Below are positions 49,251-51,362 of a DNA stretch of 51,362 bases, one piece after another. The stretch lies in IMG/VR virus record IMGVR_UViG_3300042691_042324, positions 1-51,362 of that record; one strand, written 5' to 3'. The stretch is from a virus. The notes under the pieces were generated by a model, which searched no databases, had not been told where the DNA came from, and was given only the letters and a program-made list of their open reading frames with translations. Every line of letters starts with the position of its first letter. The first letter of the stretch is position 1. A program made the translations under genes and the position numbers.

Positions 49251-49484
49251 TTATTCATCATTAAGTTCGCCAGAAGCAATCATGTCTGATGCATATTTAA
49301 GCATCCCATCTGCGAGCCATGGTGTCATCCCATCCGACACAGACACAGAGAGTTCACTTGACTCACTGTTTGCAACTTCAGCAACAATAATAAAATTTGA
49401 AACCAACTTTGATGGAAGTATGTCGCGAAGCATATTCTCAAATTGAACCCTTAATTCATTGCTGGAAATTGGGTTTTCATCCAT
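49251..49484 (-). CDS. Small phage protein of unknown function
   Basis: 77 residues: MDENPISSNELRVQFENMLR, then LPSKLVSNFIIVAEVANSES and WLADGMLKYASDMIASGE. Helical ends with a central beta segment. It overlaps the tail protein I-like gene by eight bases, so it is part of the tail operon. A tail accessory is plausible; no family recognised. Confidence 0.55.
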   Translation of the reverse strand: MDENPISSNELRVQFENMLRDILPSKLVSNFIIVAEVANSESSELSVSVSDGMTPWLADGMLKYASDMIASGELNDE

Positions 49485-50724
49485 TAGATGCAGTCATTTC
49501 ATGAGTCACCAAAACACCTAATGGCCTTGCATATGAAACAGCATCTAAGACAAGCTCGGAGGATAAACCAATTACTTCCTCGCCGATAGAGCCAAATGTC
49601 TGGTCCCAGGGACTATACAAATGAATCACCCATGGTTCTGCTCTAAAGTCGTATTCTGTAACTAGCTCTTTGTCTCCAGTGAGCATGAGTTTTGCAGCTT
49701 CTTGTACCGCTGGCAGAGTTCCCGCATTTTTGCCATAGTAACCATAATCAAGTTGCCATCTAAGAAGGTTTTCTTGAGCGGTAAGGTCCAATACTGGAGG
49801 ATTCAAGTCAAGGTAGCTTGTTAATCTCAAAGCGGCAGACGAGTTTAATTGACTTGAATCAAGCTGAAAAGGGTCACCAAGCGAATCAAGCGAAGACTCA
49901 AACCTTGTGATTGGCCTTGTGCCAGAAAACTTAGCCAGCCATACAAGTGTTTCAAACGTTGCAACATCCTGATTAACCAAGGTGCTTTTCGTTGTATTGT
50001 CTGAATCTTTAAAGCCTTCACTCACATCTTGGAATATGTAATCAATTGCTGTTGAATAAACAGAGTCAAGTGTAAGTGTGCATATATCAACAAATCTGTG
50101 CAATGGTACGTCTGGTTTACCCAAGAATGAAATATCTTCATTTCGAAAAACTTCTGGAATATTAACCATTACAGAAGGAAGAACATTATTTCTGAATACA
50201 GCATCAAATTGCTGATAACAAAGTGGAAGAGTGAAATATATGCTCTCTGAAGGTTCATTTGGGATAATTTCTAAACTTATGTCCAAAGCAGGTGTCCCAG
50301 AATCAACCGCAAGTGTTATCGGGTCAGAGCGCAGGATGCTCCACTGTGGAGACAAAACGCCAGGAGCATTGACTACAGAATCAGAAAGATTGACAATAAG
50401 GCTTGTCTCTATCACTTCGTTTTGTTCTTCCTCAACATTTCTTAGTCTGCTGATAAAAGTTCCACCAGATGGCATTTTTATAGCTGACAGGAATATCAAA
50501 GGAGCGTTTAAATCGCTATCGTTAAGATGCAAAACTGCCAAATCCAAAAAACACGAAGATGCACCAGGGGACAAAGTTAATTCTATTTGTTTATATTCCG
50601 AATCTGGATAAAGTTCAGATATAGCATCAATCGTTATTGTTGCATTTGTTGGTGTCCACGTTGTTTGGGTTCCAAAAGATGTCAAATAAGCTTGAGGACC
50701 GATAAGACGGTTTGTAATGGCCAT
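49477..50724 (-). CDS. Baseplate/tail protein I-like protein
   Basis: 415 residues. N-terminal beta domain (about 1-180), then LPSVMVNIPEVFRNEDI, VPLHRFVDICTLTLDSVYST, WLAKFSGTRP, LRWQLDYGYYGKNAGTLPAV and a C-terminal strand region, like P2 gpI-type tail proteins (short helix bundle with a conserved RF/RWL block) fused to an N-terminal fibre-binding domain. It directly follows the baseplate J-like gene (TAATG overlap), the usual J-I order of contractile-tail phages. It would join the baseplate to the fibres encoded downstream. Confidence 0.65.
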   Translation of the reverse strand: MAITNRLIGPQAYLTSFGTQTTWTPTNATITIDAISELYPDSEYKQIELTLSPGASSCFLDLAVLHLNDSDLNAPLIFLSAIKMPSGGTFISRLRNVEEEQNEVIETSLIVNLSDSVVNAPGVLSPQWSILRSDPITLAVDSGTPALDISLEIIPNEPSESIYFTLPLCYQQFDAVFRNNVLPSVMVNIPEVFRNEDISFLGKPDVPLHRFVDICTLTLDSVYSTAIDYIFQDVSEGFKDSDNTTKSTLVNQDVATFETLVWLAKFSGTRPITRFESSLDSLGDPFQLDSSQLNSSAALRLTSYLDLNPPVLDLTAQENLLRWQLDYGYYGKNAGTLPAVQEAAKLMLTGDKELVTEYDFRAEPWVIHLYSPWDQTFGSIGEEVIGLSSELVLDAVSYARPLGVLVTHEMTASNG

Positions 50725-51362
50725 TAGATGACCACCACCTCTACCGAGGCTCGAGGCATCACGCCAGCATAAAGAAAGCTGTAGCCGATTGTATTCCCGC
50801 CATCTGTTAGCGTGCTGGCAAGATTCTGGTTTCCGTACATTGCTCCGTCTATATATTCGCTTATATCGCCGACAACGCTGTATACGTAAGATACGCCAGG
50901 GACGCGACTTGCCCTAACTACTATGTCAAAGATTCTCAATGTCGATTCCCAGTTTGGCCAACCAGCGAGTGACATGTAGCTTTCAAGCTCAGTGCTTACG
51001 TCGGTAGCAACAGAACTAGCTCCAAACTCTTCATCAACTGAAATGGTTACTGTAAAAGCTAGGTCTACAGGGAAAGCGTCAAGTATCTTAAAACTTAATC
51101 CAGCTACTATTCTGTCAGCTACATCGTTGTATATTGTGGTCTTGTATGCGTCGGACACTGGAAGACCATCTCGGTCGCACAGAAATATAACAAAATATCC
51201 AGGGTCTGCGCCAATATTTGTCAATTCAATGCTTTCCATCGCGATGACATCTATTGGGCCATAAGAACCAGAAGCGCTTATGACGTCGGTATAGGCAACA
51301 CTTGAACTACCAGAAGAAGCGCCAGTATAGTGCCCGGACGGGAGAAGTGTCTCAAATGCCGT
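50724..51362 (-). CDS. Baseplate J-like protein (C-terminal part, runs off window)
   Basis: Open to the right window edge, so only the last 212 codons are visible. LPSGHYTGASSGSSSVAYTD, SYGPIDVIAMESIELTNIGA, VDLAFTVTISV, VSTELESYMSLAGWPNWEST (in parts) and RVPGVSYVYSVVGDI match the C-terminal half of baseplate J proteins (helix-rich segment around W-P-W/G and VPGV-Y motif). Reading continues upstream of the first Met without a stop, so the true start lies beyond the window. Evidence of a contractile tail (myovirus-like). Confidence 0.75.
   Translation of the reverse strand, partial: TAFETLLPSGHYTGASSGSSSVAYTDVISASGSYGPIDVIAMESIELTNIGADPGYFVIFLCDRDGLPVSDAYKTTIYNDVADRIVAGLSFKILDAFPVDLAFTVTISVDEEFGASSVATDVSTELESYMSLAGWPNWESTLRIFDIVVRASRVPGVSYVYSVVGDISEYIDGAMYGNQNLASTLTDGGNTIGYSFLYAGVMPRASVEVVVI

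Overview
The window reads as part of a large tailed-phage genome (contractile-tail type, or a prophage-like derivative), probably infecting a low-GC actinobacterium. Seen directly: a baseplate J-like protein and a tail protein I-like protein at the right end, five very long fibre/structural proteins, an r1t-type holin, dense packing with ATGA/TAATG overlaps, and no gene-free stretch above about 100 bases. The host is inferred from an extended -10 motif (TGC-TANNNT) placed six bases before start codons, i.e. leaderless promoters as commonly used by Actinobacteria, from the holin type, and from an exported Fn3/beta-helix protein of actinobacterial style. No DNA packaging, capsid, replication, lysin, tRNA or CRISPR genes were seen.

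Layout. 1-1913 (-): 5' part of an exported beta-helix protein. 1995-2885 (+): glutathione-peroxidase-like protein. 2878-7990 (-): a tightly overlapping five-gene glycan operon (GT4, GT-A glycosyltransferase, HAD-nucleotidyltransferase fusion, methyltransferase, GDPD-glycosyltransferase fusion), then a small orphan gene at 8015-8389 (-). 8486-26176 (+): holin, small tail proteins, an 801-residue protein made of 20-residue repeats, long fibres, and Fn3 proteins with low-complexity tails. 26186-32813 (+): 2OG-Fe(II) oxygenases, two sulfotransferase-like proteins, a DUF6065-like protein, small unknowns and a methyltransferase-like protein. 32832-33956 (-): cyclopropane fatty acid synthase. 34024-40586 (+): small membrane protein, AspH-like oxygenase, two three-His-box membrane desaturases/hydroxylases and five more oxygenases. 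40593-46694 (-): truncated dehydrogenase, two long oxygenases, a second GPx-like protein, a small beta-barrel-like protein, a GlcNAc-type glycosyltransferase, a SPASM radical SAM enzyme and one more oxygenase. 46725-51362 (-): zinc-ribbon protein, a second fibre/Fn3 module and the baseplate genes, running off the window.

The standout is the density of modification enzymes: thirteen predicted 2OG-Fe(II) oxygenases in about 20.5 kb, mixed with glycosyltransferases, sulfotransferase-like, radical SAM, desaturase and cyclopropane synthase genes. Five of the oxygenases form one paralogous family of 241-332 residues with a shared N-terminal signature. The first oxygenase gene lies nine bases after a fibre gene whose product ends in a long Phe-Pro-Pro tract. 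A plausible but unproven reading is that the phage hydroxylates and then glycosylates or sulfates its own proline/threonine/serine-rich tail proteins, or remodels host envelope glycans and lipids.

A fibre cassette (long fibre ending in, or starting with, the same roughly 90-residue cap-like domain, followed at once by an Fn3 protein with a low-complexity C-terminal tail) occurs three times: 12505-16823, 24152-26176, and 49176-47209 on the minus strand. This suggests duplication and diversification of the host-recognition apparatus. Function statements rest on motifs read by eye; no database search was possible.
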